Shown: positions 23,351-34,296 of the stretch, piece after piece | Numbering within the stretch: position 1 is the stretch's first letter | Layout of the letters: each line of letters begins with the position of its first letter | Source: Xenopus tropicalis | Lineage: Eukaryota; Chordata; Amphibia; Anura; Pipidae | Length of the DNA stretch: 64,000 nt | Reading direction: 5' to 3' | Assembly: GCF_000004195.4 (NCBI RefSeq) | Contig: NC_030678.2 | Location: forward strand, 35,507,701-35,571,700 | Position numbers and translations under genes: made by a program | Notes under the pieces: model-generated | Told to the model about the DNA's origin: nothing | Database searches by the model: none | The model's input: the letters and a program-made list of their open reading frames with translations, nothing else

Positions 23351-23703
23351 GCCCTAACTAATAAACAATACAATATATCTTGGCAAAACAGGTCAACATT
23401 ATGGGGATCCTAAAATTAATTTGGTGAGGGTCCCAGTACCATCTAGCAGTGAATTCAATGAAAGACTAGAGGATTGTGTATTTCTTACACAAATGTACTG
23501 TACATAATGAGCATAAATACACACACTGTACCATATGAACAAACAAGCAGGTAAGAAGGGTTTGTTTTACCCCCTAGATAGACACAGGGATGCCAGCACT
23601 GCCATACCCAGCCATACCCAGCATAGCGAATCTGCTAGGGGCACACGTGTGGTACAGCTTCTGGACAGAAATAAGAGATATATGAACACGTTTGTGAGCT
23701 AAC

Positions 23704-23830
23704 CTGCATTACTGGGAGCCGCAGGTGTCAGTGCTACTGACTGGCTTCTCGCCGGAGCCATCATTCCCAGCTGAGGATCCGTCCCAGTCGCAGTCTCCAA
23801 CCCAACCGGCTCTTCCGCCATCTCTGACAT
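23704..23830 (-). CDS. Candidate first coding exon of an unidentified host gene
   Basis: On the minus strand an ATG at 23830 with A at -3 opens 42 codons that run to AATGCAG followed by GTTAGC, a usable splice donor at 23703. The peptide starts MSEMAEEP and is rich in Ala, Pro, Thr and Met. A second ATG three codons in has a strong GAGATGG context. The exon and its leader (to about 23945) are rich in CpG, unlike the surrounding AT-rich DNA. A TATATAAA box lies about 145 bp upstream. I recognise no domain and cannot name the gene; downstream exons would lie below 23700 and I could not find them. A chance frame in a CpG-rich repeat is the main alternative. Confidence 0.42.
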
Positions 23831-23969
23831 ATTTACCCACGTGTGTCACAAAAAGGCAGCACCAATCGATCCCTGAGCCTGCCAACACTTCCTGCTGAGC
23901 AATCACCGCTAGAGACATCGATCGGCTCACGCTGTGCGGTGGTGAGAAACTTCGTAGCTGCTAAGAAAA

Positions 23970-23984
23970 CAGTTTATATAAAGA
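23970..23984 (-). promoter_or_regulatory. TATA box for the candidate minus-strand gene
   Basis: On the minus strand CTTTATATAAACTG is a good TATA match. A start about 30 bp downstream (near 23945) would give a leader of about 115 bp to the ATG at 23830. This is inference from spacing only. Confidence 0.4.
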
Positions 23985-23989
23985 GCAAT

Positions 23990-24512
23990 TCACCTGTGTT
24001 TTGTAAACTGGCGTTAGGGATCATTTACTATAACGCAATTTAAGCGCAAGATGCGATAACTGTCCAGGCATCAAAACGCTACTTTGACGCGTCTAGAACT
24101 GTTAACTTAATGCCAAATGCACCAATAGCAGCCCTAATGTGAACAAGTCTCTTTCCAAGATACAGAATGCAGAGGATCAAGGGAGCCTTTGTCTTTACAA
24201 GGATTTTTACAAATGCAAGTGTGTTTAGTGCAATTTATGAACAAAATGTCTTTTAGCCATAATTCCGTATTTCCCCGTTATTCCAACATAATGGTGGGCA
24301 TGTTTAAAGATGCATCTGTCGCAATTGCACGTCTTGCATTCTGATGCAAATCGGGTAGAAGTTGCAGGTGGCATTTTAGAGTGGCAGTTGTGTTACTTCT
24401 ACAGCACAGCATCAAAGTGGCGTTTGCATCTAATTTAGTAGGTGCAAGACTTACTATGGGAACCCTGGCATCAGTAGGTGCAATAATGCAGCATTGGTTG
24501 CATAGGAACTCA
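23990..24512. other. No gene recognised; GCGATAA-type repeat traces
   Basis: Motifs such as GGGATCATTTACTATAACGC and AAGATGCGATAAC resemble Harbinger-type ends, but I cannot delimit an element. The last part is the left flank of the composite block. Confidence 0.35.
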
Positions 24513-24520
24513 TCTGTATG

Positions 24521-24805
24521 CAGTGCCGGACTGGCCCACCAGGATACCAGGAAATCTCCCGGTGGGCCCAGGTGTCAGTGGGCCCTCCTGCCCTTTACCA
24601 AATGGCCTGCTATATGGTCATTACCTATTTCTAAATGGAAATGAAGAGGAGAAATAGATGGAAGAATAGATGCTAGCATGTACAGTAAATAAAAGAGACT
24701 AGGAGAATAAAGAGGTTGGGCGAGGAAAGGAGGAAAAATAGCTTGGAGAGGGGGCCTATGGTATAAGGTTTTCTGGTGGGCCCCTGGGGTCCCAGTCCAA
24801 CGCTG
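24521..24805 (+). mobile_element. hAT MITE, left copy of the composite pair
   Basis: The ends CAGTGCCGGACTGG and, read inward from the right, CAGCGTTGGACTGG are inverted, as in hAT. TCTGTATG lies directly to the left. The sequence to the right, CTAAGGTG, is not a duplicate, so this copy lacks its own target duplication. Confidence 0.85.
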
Positions 24806-25601
24806 CTAAGGTGCAAGGAGAGTAAAATCCTTCCCTGACTGACACTTACTGGCACACTAAGGGGAACCTTTCCTGCACTTTTTCCAACCATGCATCCCAG
24901 GGAGTCTCTCTCTCTCCCTGCTGCCAGATCTGTGCCTGCTCTCTCCTTGCCTTATTGCCTTGCCTTCCTCTTTCCCATCTCCCCTTGCAAAGTCACATGG
25001 TATCAGCCTTACTGTTTCCAGATTGTCTAAGGCTGCCCATCTGCAGGCTGGCGGTGACATTTGCACAGTCCTCATTTGCCCGCCTGTTACAGTATTATAC
25101 ATATGTACCTCTAGGCTACTCCACTAATCCAATACACCTTCAGTGTTGCAGATAATACAATTTTCCAACCCTTACTTGGCTCTCCGTGGCTTCAATGACA
25201 TTTTAGAGTTTAGGCCATACTCCCATGCTTGCTTTGTGCAACACCCCAAAAGCACTTTATAGGGGGATAAGAAAGGCTGAGGCAAGCCTGTCAATAATGA
25301 ATGTTTTGGCAAGACTAAAAACTGCAGCCTAAGCCAGTGGGGAAATCACAGTAAGTTAAGACAAGTATACATTGGCTATCATTAATTAATGCAATGGGAA
25401 AATCAGAAGTGGTTTGCAAAGTCAATGTTTCAACGAAACATAACTGTATTTACCATTAAGCCTACATTATGTACATGAGCCTGCTATATATCCTGATAAA
25501 GCTGGAAATTTCTGCCTATGAATTAGACATTAAGGTTCATGTACTTTCAATTAAATTAGGGTATCTGTTAGTCCAAAAGAAATGAAATCTCTTGACCCAT
25601 A

Positions 25602-26690
25602 GTTACATAGGGTTGGAAAAAGAGTCCATCAAGTTCAACCTTTCCAAGTAAACCCAGCACACACAAACCCATACTGACCTATCTATCCACTCGCATACAG
25701 ACCCACACTGACCTATCTATCCACTCACATACAGACCCATACTGACCTATCTATCCACTCACATACAGACCCATACTGACCTATCTATCCACTCACATAC
25801 AGACCCATACTGACCTATCTATCCACTCACATACAGACCCATACTGACCTATCTATCCACTCACATACAGACCCATACTGACCTATCTATCCACTCACAT
25901 ACAGACCCATACTGACCTATCTATACACTCACATACAGACCCATACTGACCTATCTATACACTCACATACAGACCCATACTGACCTATCTATACACTCAC
26001 ATACAGACCCATACTGATCTATCTATCCACTCACATACAGACCCATACTGACCTATCTATACACTCACATATAGACCCATACTGACCTATCTATACACTC
26101 ACATACAGACCCATACTGATCTATCTATCCACTCACATACAGACCCATACTGACCTATCTATCCACTCACATACAGACCCATACTGACCTATCTATACAC
26201 TCACATACAGACCCATACTGATCTATCTATCCACTCACATACAGACCCATACTGACCTATCTATCCACTCACATACAGACCCATACTGACCTATCTATCC
26301 ACTCACATACAGACCCATACTGACCTATCTATCCACTCACATACAGACCCATACTGACCTATCTATCCACTCACATACAGACCCATACTGACCTATCTAT
26401 ACACTCACATACAGACCCATACTGACCTATCTATCCACTCACATACAGACCCACACTGACCTATCTATCCACTCACATACAGACCCACACTGACCTATCT
26501 ATCCACTCACATACAGACCCATACTGACCTATCTATCCACTCACATACAGACCCATACTGACCTATCTATCCACTCACATACAGACCCATACTGACCTAT
26601 CTATCCACTCACATACATAAACCATATATACAACCACTAATACTAACTGTAAATATTAGTATCACTCTGCCCTGGGGGTCCTGGTGTTTG
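25602..26690 (+). mobile_element. LINE 3' tail containing a minisatellite
   Basis: The left part (ATAGGGTTGGAAAAAGAG, TCCATCAAGTTCAACC, AACCCAGCACACACAAACC) and the right part (ATAAACCATATATACAACC, ACTAACTGTAAATATTAG) are the two halves of a common frog LINE tail. A 34-bp unit in its middle has expanded to about 28 copies. Confidence 0.55.
25667..26618. repeat. 34-bp minisatellite, about 28 copies
   Basis: The unit ACCCATACTGACCTATCTAT plus CCACTCACATACAG is repeated head to tail for about 950 bp. Variants at one or two sites (TATCC or TATAC; GACCT or GATCT) mark sub-blocks. GATCT variants at 26016, 26118 and 26220 are exactly 102 bp apart, so a three-unit higher-order repeat has formed locally. 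The unit length is not a multiple of three and nothing is coded. Confidence 0.95.
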
Positions 26691-26867
26691 AAACAGTGTA
26701 ACACAAGCAGCAGACTGACAGACCTGACTTGCTGGAGGAGCCTGGCACTTGCAACATTTTTTAAAAAGTAACAACCAGGAGTTCAGCAAATGCTGCTTTC
26801 AATAGCAATTACATATACAAACTAGAAAAGTAAGTTTGAGAACAAACTTCATGTTGGGTTGAAAAAC

Positions 26868-29800
26868 ATGAAGTCACTGAATGGGCTCTGCCCACTTTCT
26901 CTAACCTTGGGCCACAGTTATATAGTAAAAACCACTGTGCAAAGTTTGGGGACCCTGGTTTTAATAGTGTCTGAATGGCAGCAATTTAAATTTCCCCACT
27001 GAAAGCCAACGAGTTACATCTGATTGGCGGTTGGTGGCTCCACCCCCTTTTTCTAACCTGGAACTGCAGTTACCCAGTGACTAACTCTGCAAAGTTTAGT
27101 GACCCTAGGATTAATAGTTAAAGAACGGCAGCAGTTAAAATTTAAACCAATAAAAGTCAATAGGTGAATTGTGATTGGTGGTTGTGACCCCGCCCCCTTT
27201 TTTTAACCTTGAGTCGAAGTCACCCAGTGACAAACAGTGGGCACTCTGGCTTAAATAGCGTGAGAATGACAGAATTTTAAATTTAAACCAATAAAATTCA
27301 ATGGATGAAATCTGATTGGCTGTTAGTGGCCCAACCCACTTTTCCTATTTTTGAACTGCAGTCCCCCAGTGACCAACTTTGCAAATTTTGGGGACTCGGG
27401 CATAAAAATTGTGAGACTGACAGCATTTTACACTTCACCATTGAAAGTAAATAGGTGAAATGTGATTGCCTGTTGGTGGCTCCGCCCACTTTTTTTCTAA
27501 CTTTGAATGACAAATACCCAGTGACTAACTCTGGAAAGTGTAACAACCCTGGAATTAATATTCAAATAATGGCATCAGTTTAAATATAAACCAATGAAAT
27601 CTAATGGGTGGAAATGGATTGGCTGTTGGTGGCTCCGCCCACTTGTTCTAACCCTGTATATGTAGTCATCCAGTGACTGACTGTGCATAAATAGTGTGAG
27701 AAAAGCAGCATTTTAAATTTAAACAAAAAATATTCAATAGGTGAAGTCTGATTGGCTGTTGGTGGCTCCATCCACTTTTTAAAACCTAAAAATGCAGTCG
27801 CCTAGTGGCCCTGGTGTTAATACTGTGAGAATAGCAGCAGGTTGAATTTCCCATTGAAAATCAATAGGTAAATTTGATTGGCTGTTGTTGGCTCCACCCA
27901 CTTTTTCTAACTCTGAACTGCAGTTACCAGGTGACTAGCTCTGCAAAGTTTGGAGACCTTAGTATTAATATTTAAAAAATGGCCGCAGTTTAAATTTAAA
28001 CATATGAAGTCTATAGGTGAAATCTAATTGGTTGTTGTTGGCTCCACCCACTTTTCTAAACTTGGAACATAGTCACCTAGTGACAAACTGTGCAAAGTTT
28101 GGGGACCCTGGCATTAAACATGTGAGAATGGCAGCAGTTAAAATTTTCCCACTGAAAACAATTAAAGAAATGTGATTGGCTTTTAGCGGCCCTGCCCACT
28201 TTTTCTAACCTTGGGTACAAAGTCACGCAGTGACTGACTGTGCAAAGTTTGCGAACCCTGGCATCAAACTAATAAAATTCAATAGGTGAAATCTGATTGG
28301 CTGTTGGTGGCTCTGCCCACTTTTTAAAACTAAAATTGCAGTCCCCTAGTGACCAACTGTGAAAAGTTTGGGGACCCTGGTGTTAATTCTGTGAGAATGG
28401 CAGCAGATTGAATTTCCCCATTGAAAGTCAATAGGTAAACTCCGATTGGCTGTTGGTGGCTCCGCCCACTTTTTCTTACCTTGAATGCATAGTCACCCAG
28501 TGACTGACTGTGCAAAGTTTGCGAACTCTGGCATCAAACCAATAAAATTCAGTAGGTGAAATCTGATTGGCTGTTGGTGGCCCCGCCCACTTTTTCAAAA
28601 CTAAAACTGTAGTCCTCTAGTGACCAACGGTGAAAAGTTTGGGGACCCTGGTGTTAATACTGTCAGAATGGCAGCAGGTTGAATTTCCCCATTTAGAGTC
28701 AATAGGTAAAATCTGATTGGCTGTTGGTGGCTCCACCCACTTAAAAAAAAAATCTTAAATGCGTAGTCACCCAGTGTCTGACTATGCAAAGTTTGGGAAG
28801 CCTGGCAACAAACCAATAAAAATCAATAGGTGAAATCTGATTGGTTGTTGGTGGCCCCACCCACTTTTCAAAACTAAAACTGCAGTCCCCTAGTGACCAA
28901 CTGTTAAAAGTTTGGGGACCCTGGTGTTAGTACTGTGAGAATGGCAGCAGGTTGAATATCCCCATTGAAAGTCAATAGGTAAACTCTGATTGGCTGTTGG
29001 TGGCTCCGCCCACTTTTCAAAACTAAAATTGCAGTCCCCTAGTGACCAACTGTTAAAAGTTTGGGGACCCTGGTGTTAGTACTGTGAGAAAGGCAGCAGG
29101 TTGAATTTCCCCATTGAAAGTCAATAGGTAAACTCTGATTGGCTGTTGGTGGCTCCGCCCACTTTTTCTTACCTTGAAACACAGTTACCTGGTGCCTAAC
29201 TGCAAAGTTTGGGGACCCCGGTGTTATTACTGTGAGACTGGCAGCAGGTTGGATTTCTGCCAAGTCAATAGGCCACTTTTGGGCATCCAACAATCATCAT
29301 ATTTTCATTCATGACTGTGTGATTCAAGTTTGGGGAGTGTAGCCTCAAAACTGTAAGTTTGGCAGCAGTTTCAATTTCCCCATAAAAGTCAATGGGTACA
29401 ATATGATTGGCTGCTGTTGGCCCCTCCCACTTTGTGTTTTTTTTTTTAAAAACCTGAATGTGTAGTCACCCAATGACTGACTGTGCAAAGTTTGGAAAAT
29501 CTGGCATCAAACCAATAAAAATCAATAGGTGAAATTTGATTGGCTGTTTGTGGCTCCGCCCACTTTTCAAAACTTAAACTGCAGTCCCCTAGTGACCAAG
29601 TGTAAAAAGTTTGGGGACCCCGGTGTTATTACTGTGAGAATGGCAGCAGGTTGAATTTCCTTCAAATCAATAGGTAAAATCTTATTGGCGGTTCACAGCT
29701 CCGCCCACTTTTGGGCATCAAATAATCATCCTATTTTCATTCAGGCTGTCCCCATGACTGTGCGATTCAAGTTTGGGGAGTGAAGCCTTAAAGCTGTAAG

Positions 29801-30005
29801 ATTGGCAGCAGTTTCAATTTTCCCATTAAAGTCAATGATTAAAATTTGATTGGCTGTTGTTGGCCCCTCCCACTTTGGGTCATCCAACAAATGTTGCTGC
29901 TTCATTCGGGGTGACCCCATGATTATGTTATTCAAGTTTGGGGGCTGTAGCTTCAAAGCTGTAAGTGTGGCAGCAGTTTGAAAATCTTCCCCTGTCAAAG
30001 TCAAT
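26868..30005. repeat. Diverged tandem array of 120-150 bp units with CCAAT and GC boxes
   Basis: About 20 units repeat the order: GCAAAGTTTGGGGACCCTGG, a TTAATACTGTGAGAATGGCAG-type block, TCAATAGGTGAAA, TCTGATTGGCTGTTGG, TGGCTCCGCCCACTTTT. GATTGG-type sites fall near 27020, 27173, 27311, 27616, 27748, 27874, 28172, 28293, 28442, 28562, 28711, 28837, 28987, 29137, 29403, 29537 and 29847, with mutated versions between. From 28.1 to 29.0 kb spacings alternate near 121-126 and 149 bp, a two-unit higher-order repeat. Frames read on the minus strand only repeat with the array and are not genes. Confidence 0.9.
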
Positions 30006-30240
30006 GGGAAAATTGGGGGGTTCGGAGCGGCGCCACAAAAAGACGGGGGGGCGGGATCGCTTAGAAAAGCACAAGCAACCTGCTCCGCTATAGGGCGAAG
30101 ATGTGTGGGCTGTTTGGGTACTGTACCCCTAAAACTGTAGGAGGAGTAGCGTTTAGAAAATGGGGGGCGCTAAGAAGAAGAAGAAACGGAAGAATAAGCC
30201 AAAGTGGAAGAACAGTCTGTGGGGTTTCAGCCCAACACAA
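30006..30240. repeat. GC-rich tail of the tandem array
   Basis: Immediately after the last unit lies a distinct segment (GGAGCGGCGCCACAAAAAGAC, CTGCTCCGCTATAGGG, GGGGCGCTAAGAAGAAG). I recognise it as a recurrent companion of this repeat type rather than a gene. It may be the terminus of a larger element that includes the array. Confidence 0.45.
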
Positions 30241-30499
30241 TAACTATTAAAGCTCTAATAATGTTTAACTAATTGATATTGGAAAGTTGCTTTGAATTAT
30301 GTTTTCTTTTATGAGGCAAAAAAATATTTTTGGGGTTGACATGTCCTTTATGAAAATATGAATGTAAATTTTTCAGAAAATGTATTATATGAACTCCAAA
30401 AATATAGATAAATTAGGTAAATTTTGTTGCATGTTGAAATTTCATATTGCAAAACAACCCATATGATAAAAAGGGCCCATTGACAAATGTTTTGCAAAA

Positions 30500-30612
30500 C
30501 ATTCACTCGAGCCAGTATAGTCCTCCACGACCATGGAGATTATTCATACTGGCTCCCATTCACTCAAGCCAGTATAGTCCTCCACGACCATGGAGATTAT
30601 TCATACTGGCTT
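30500..30612. repeat. 57-bp tandem repeat, two copies
   Basis: CATTCACTCRAGCCAGTATA through CCACGACCATGGAGATT to ATACTGGCT occurs at 30500 and 30557, differing at about two positions. Each unit is bounded by GCCAGTAT and ATACTGGC, so each can fold. Confidence 0.85.
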
Positions 30613-30639
30613 ATCACTCACTCACACATTCACACACTA

Positions 30640-30824
30640 AGGGTAGGGGGATCCTATCTGTATGTTTTTGGAGTGTGGGAGGAAACCGGAGAACCCGGAG
30701 GAAACCCACGCAGACACGGGGAGAACATACACTTAAACTCCTTACAGTGCCCTGGCCAGGATTGAACTCGCAACCAGTGCATCTGTAAGGCGACAGTGCT
30801 ACCCACTGCGCCACCGTGCTGCCC
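30640..30824 (-). mobile_element. tRNA-derived SINE
   Basis: Read on the minus strand from 30824, TGGCGCAGTGGGTAGCAC is an RNA polymerase III A box and GGTTGCGAGTTCAATCC a B box, followed by the conserved body GTTCTCCCCGTGTCTGCG, GGGTTTCCTCCGGGT and CCTCCCACACTCCAAAAAC. This is the widespread vertebrate SINE type with a tRNA-like head. It has substitutions in the B box and no intact tail. Confidence 0.8.
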
Positions 30825-32462
30825 AGTTAACTGACTGCCCATATAGTAATCTTGTCTTTTACAGCTCATGATGTCATCAGTGCAGCTTTCAGATAGGGCT
30901 ACTTGTTCTATGGAGCAACACTGGGGTTATCCCAAAATGCAGCCTTTTCTCCTAGTATCATATTCCCCCTTCCTTTAACTATATAATGTCAAATATACAA
31001 TTGGTTTACAATGTGTTTTACTGTTTTAATGAGGGCTGGGCAAGTCCTTTCCCTCTCCCACAAGAAACAGCCATAACTGTAAGTGACAAACAGAACTGTG
31101 CAGTAGCAGCAGCCCAAGTGTGTGTTTAGTGGCGCTGCCCCAAACTGTAAGGTTATACTGTGCCCCAATATCAGCAGTTGTCTCATTCCCAGCACTTTTA
31201 TTTCCACGCAGCTTCTACTGTGTAACAGTCTCCATTAAAGCACTAGCTGTTGGATACTATGGTACGGCCCTCCTCCTGCCAGCAACAACTCCCTTCAACC
31301 TTATATTATACAATGGGGGGGAAAAACATGACGATTCCTGTCCCAATGCGTCTTGTCCTTTGCAAGATGCCCCCTAAGACCTGATAGTGCCAGACATGAT
31401 GGGTCTCATCAAAGGCTATTATAATGTGAAAGTTATTTGATCAAATATCCCTGGGGGGTCAGACTGAGGTTAGAGGGGTTTCAGCCATTCCCAGATCTCT
31501 ATAATAACTAAAAACACTGAGACTGTTTGCCAGTGATATGAAGGTGGAGGGAAGAATGAAATCTCTTTAATTGTCACCTTGTGCCGAGTTAAGATGGGCA
31601 ACATATGTTCTGTTCACATGAGCAGGTGGAAAGGGGCTGCATCTGGGCAAACTGATGGGCTGTAGTTACGATTAAACTAAATAAGAGGAGTTTGTTTTTT
31701 TTTTTTTTTTATTTGTCCACAACCAGCAGATGTGTTTCCTGCGACAAGCAAATATTTCATTCTGCGCTTATCTGCACTCTTGCACTTTTTTTGACCACTT
31801 TTCTACCCCCTACAGATCTGGCAAATGACTTTTACTTTTCTTCTTGAAGTCATTGGCCCATCTATTCATTGGCTGGTCAATGTATGTTAAATACTTATCA
31901 TACCCTGGACATCTGTGTACAATATAAAATAAATGGAAGGATGCCACATATGTAAAAAAATCACTGTTTGCCCAGTAGCAGTAACCCATAGCAACCACTA
32001 AGATGTGCTTTTAAATAGGTGACCAGCAATTCTAAATGCTGATTGGTTGCTATGGGTGATTGCTCCTGGGGAAACATAGTCACTTTTTTTTTTTTACATA
32101 GCCCCCAATGTTCTGTCTATTAATGCTCTAAATCAAAATCATCTTCAGCTTCTAATCCATGCTGCATGGTGCATTTGCTCTGAAACATTGCCTTGCAAAC
32201 ACTACTAATCTTTGTGGCATAGCAAGTTCTTAGTTGATTTATTGTAGAGGATTTAATAAGAAAGGAATCTTGCATGGGAAAACACACAAATTTCAATGCA
32301 GGATTCTGCAGGAGAAGCTCTATTAACTGATGCTTTTTGAAACGCATATTAAGCATGTTGAACTGGCCAGTGGGTTAGTGTGTAACCAGATAAACACTTT
32401 TGTGGACTTTGCCAGTTGATATTCATAAAGCATGGCCATCAAACTGGGGAGAGAAAGAGAGA
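30825..32462. other. No gene recognised; common repeat at about 31.97-32.1 kb
   Basis: The segment 31975-32105 (GTAGCAGTAACCCATAGCAA with GATTGGTTGCTATGGGT) is a diverged interspersed repeat. The rest shows no exon or bounded transposon. Confidence 0.4.
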
Positions 32463-32464
32463 TA

Positions 32465-34032
32465 CAGTGGCTTGCAAAAGTATTCAGCCCCCTTGAACTT
32501 TTCCACATTTTGTCACATTACAGCCACAAACATGAATCAATTTTATTGGAATTCCACGTGAAAGACCAATACAAAGTGGTGTACACGTGAGAAGTGGAAC
32601 GAAAATCATACATGATTCCAAACATTTTTTACAAATAAATAACTGCAAAGTGGGGTATGTATAATTATTCAGCCCCCTTTGGTCTGAGTACAGTCAGTTG
32701 CCCATAGACATTGCCTGATGAGTGCTAATGACTAAATAGAGTGCACCTGTGTGTAATCTAATGTCAGTACAAATACAGCTGCTCTGTGACGGCCTAATAG
32801 AATATTGGGAGCAACAACACCATGAAGTCCAAAGAACACACCAGACAGGTCAGGGATAAAGTTATTGAGAAATTTAAAGCAGGCTTAGGCTACAAAAAGA
32901 TTTCCAAAGCCTTGAACATCCCACGGAGCACTGTTCCACCGATCATTCAGAAATGGAAGGAGTATGGCACAACTGTAACCCTACCAAGACAAGGCCGTCC
33001 ACCTAAACTCACAGGCCAAACAAGGAGAGCGCTGATCAGAAATGCAGCCAAGAGGCCCATGGTGACTCTGGACGAGCTGCAGAGATCTACAGCTCAGGTG
33101 GCGGAATCTGTCCATAGGACAACTATTTATGGAAGAGTGGCAAGAAGAAAGCCATTGTTAACAGAAAACCATAAGAAGTCCCGTTTGCAGTTTGCCACAA
33201 GCCATGTGGGGGACACAGCAAACATGTGGAAGAAGGTGCTCTGGTCAGATGAGACCAAAATGGAACTTTTTGGCCAAAATGCAAAACACTATGTGTGGCG
33301 GAAAACTAACACTGCACATCACTCTGAACACACCATCCCCACTGTCAAATATGGTGGTGGCAGCATCATGCTCTGGGGGTGCTTCTCTTCAGCAGGGACA
33401 GGGAAGCTGGTCAGAGTTGATGGGAAGATGGATGGAGCCAAATACAGGGCAATCTTGGAAGAAAACCTCTTGGAGTCTGCAAAAGACTTGAGACTGGGGC
33501 GGAGGTTCACCTTCCAGCAGGACAACGACCCTAAACATAAAGCCAGGGCAACAATGGAATGGTTTAAAACAAAACATATCCACGTGTTAGAATGGCCCAG
33601 TCACAGTCCAGATCTAAATCCAATCGAGAATCTGTGGCAAGATCTGAAAACTGCTGTTCACAAACGCTGTCCATCTAATCTGACTGAGCTGGAGCTGTTT
33701 TGCAAAGAAGAATGGGCAAGGATTTCAGTCTCTAGATGTGCAAAGCTGGTAGAGACATACCCTAAAAGCCTGGCAGCTGTAATTGCAGCAAAAGGTGGTT
33801 CTACAAAGTATTGACTCAGGGGGCTGAATAATTACGCACACCCCACTTTGCAGTTATTTATTTGTAAAAAAATGTTTGGAATCGTGTATGGTTTTCGTTC
33901 CACTTCTCACGTGTACACCACTTTGTATTGGTCTTTCACGTGGAATTCCAATAAAATTGATTCATGTTTGTGGCTGTAATGTGACAAAATGTGGAAAAGT
34001 TCAAGGGGGCCAAATACTTTTGCAAGCCACTG
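32465..34032 (+). mobile_element. Tc1-type transposon, 1,568 bp
   Basis: Inverted repeats of about 214 bp (32465-32677 and 33819-34032) begin CAGTGGCTTGCAAAAG. TA flanks both ends (32463-32464 and 34033-34034). The repeats are very similar to each other, and the transposase frame is open, so this copy is younger than the one at 12.5 kb and belongs to a different Tc1 family (different ends and about half-identical protein). Confidence 0.96.
32822..33814 (+). CDS. Tc1 transposase, 330 aa, small in-frame deletion
   Basis: The protein is the cut-and-paste enzyme of the Tc1 element around it and would bind the inverted repeats in the nucleus. Residues 1-50 form a first helix-turn-helix, followed by a GRP AT-hook (PRQGRPPK, 55-62) and a second helical region. 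The DDE domain has Asp143 (WSDETK), Asp234 (QQDNDPKH) and Glu269 (DLNPIE), with the expected 34-residue spacing. The ATG context is CACCATGA. Compared with the other Tc1 frame in this window it lacks nine residues between Ile102 and Tyr103, at the end of the second DNA-binding helix region, which explains 330 rather than 340 residues. All catalytic residues remain, but DNA binding may be damaged. Confidence 0.93.
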   Translation: MKSKEHTRQVRDKVIEKFKAGLGYKKISKALNIPRSTVPPIIQKWKEYGTTVTLPRQGRPPKLTGQTRRALIRNAAKRPMVTLDELQRSTAQVAESVHRTTIYGRVARRKPLLTENHKKSRLQFATSHVGDTANMWKKVLWSDETKMELFGQNAKHYVWRKTNTAHHSEHTIPTVKYGGGSIMLWGCFSSAGTGKLVRVDGKMDGAKYRAILEENLLESAKDLRLGRRFTFQQDNDPKHKARATMEWFKTKHIHVLEWPSHSPDLNPIENLWQDLKTAVHKRCPSNLTELELFCKEEWARISVSRCAKLVETYPKSLAAVIAAKGGSTKY

Positions 34033-34138
34033 TATTAGGATCCATATTTTCTTTTCTGAAGCCAGAACTTAGAAACAGATTCAAAAAGCAATGCAGCAGT
34101 ACAGGAGTATACATCTCTATTCAATAGATGCAATTAGA

Positions 34139-34296
34139 GACTAAGCTCTCCCCTAGCTTCCCCTACCATCCAGGATAAAATTCAAACTCATGACTCTTAC
34201 ATTCAAAGCAGTTCATAACTCTGCCCCACCCTACATCTCTGAACTTATCTCTAGATACCAAGCGACCCGCTTGTTATGCTCCTCTACTGACCTACT
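34139..34296 (+). pseudogene. L2-type LINE reverse transcriptase C-terminal fragment
   Basis: A frame reads through MTLTFKAVHNSAPPYISEL, the conserved C-terminal region (K-x-x-x-L-A-P-x-Y-x-x-x-L) of L2/CR1-group reverse transcriptases. Nothing upstream or downstream continues it. It is cut exactly at the left end of the hAT MITE at 34297, and its continuation is absent on the other side. Confidence 0.5.

Noticed and set aside
25667..26618. CRISPR-like array
   Set aside because: The 34-bp units are contiguous with no unique spacers, and the context is vertebrate; it is a minisatellite.
28330..30004. Series of similar 60-87-codon minus-strand frames that might suggest a small gene family
   Set aside because: They recur with the 120-150 bp tandem array and shift with its indels, so they are periodic chance frames.
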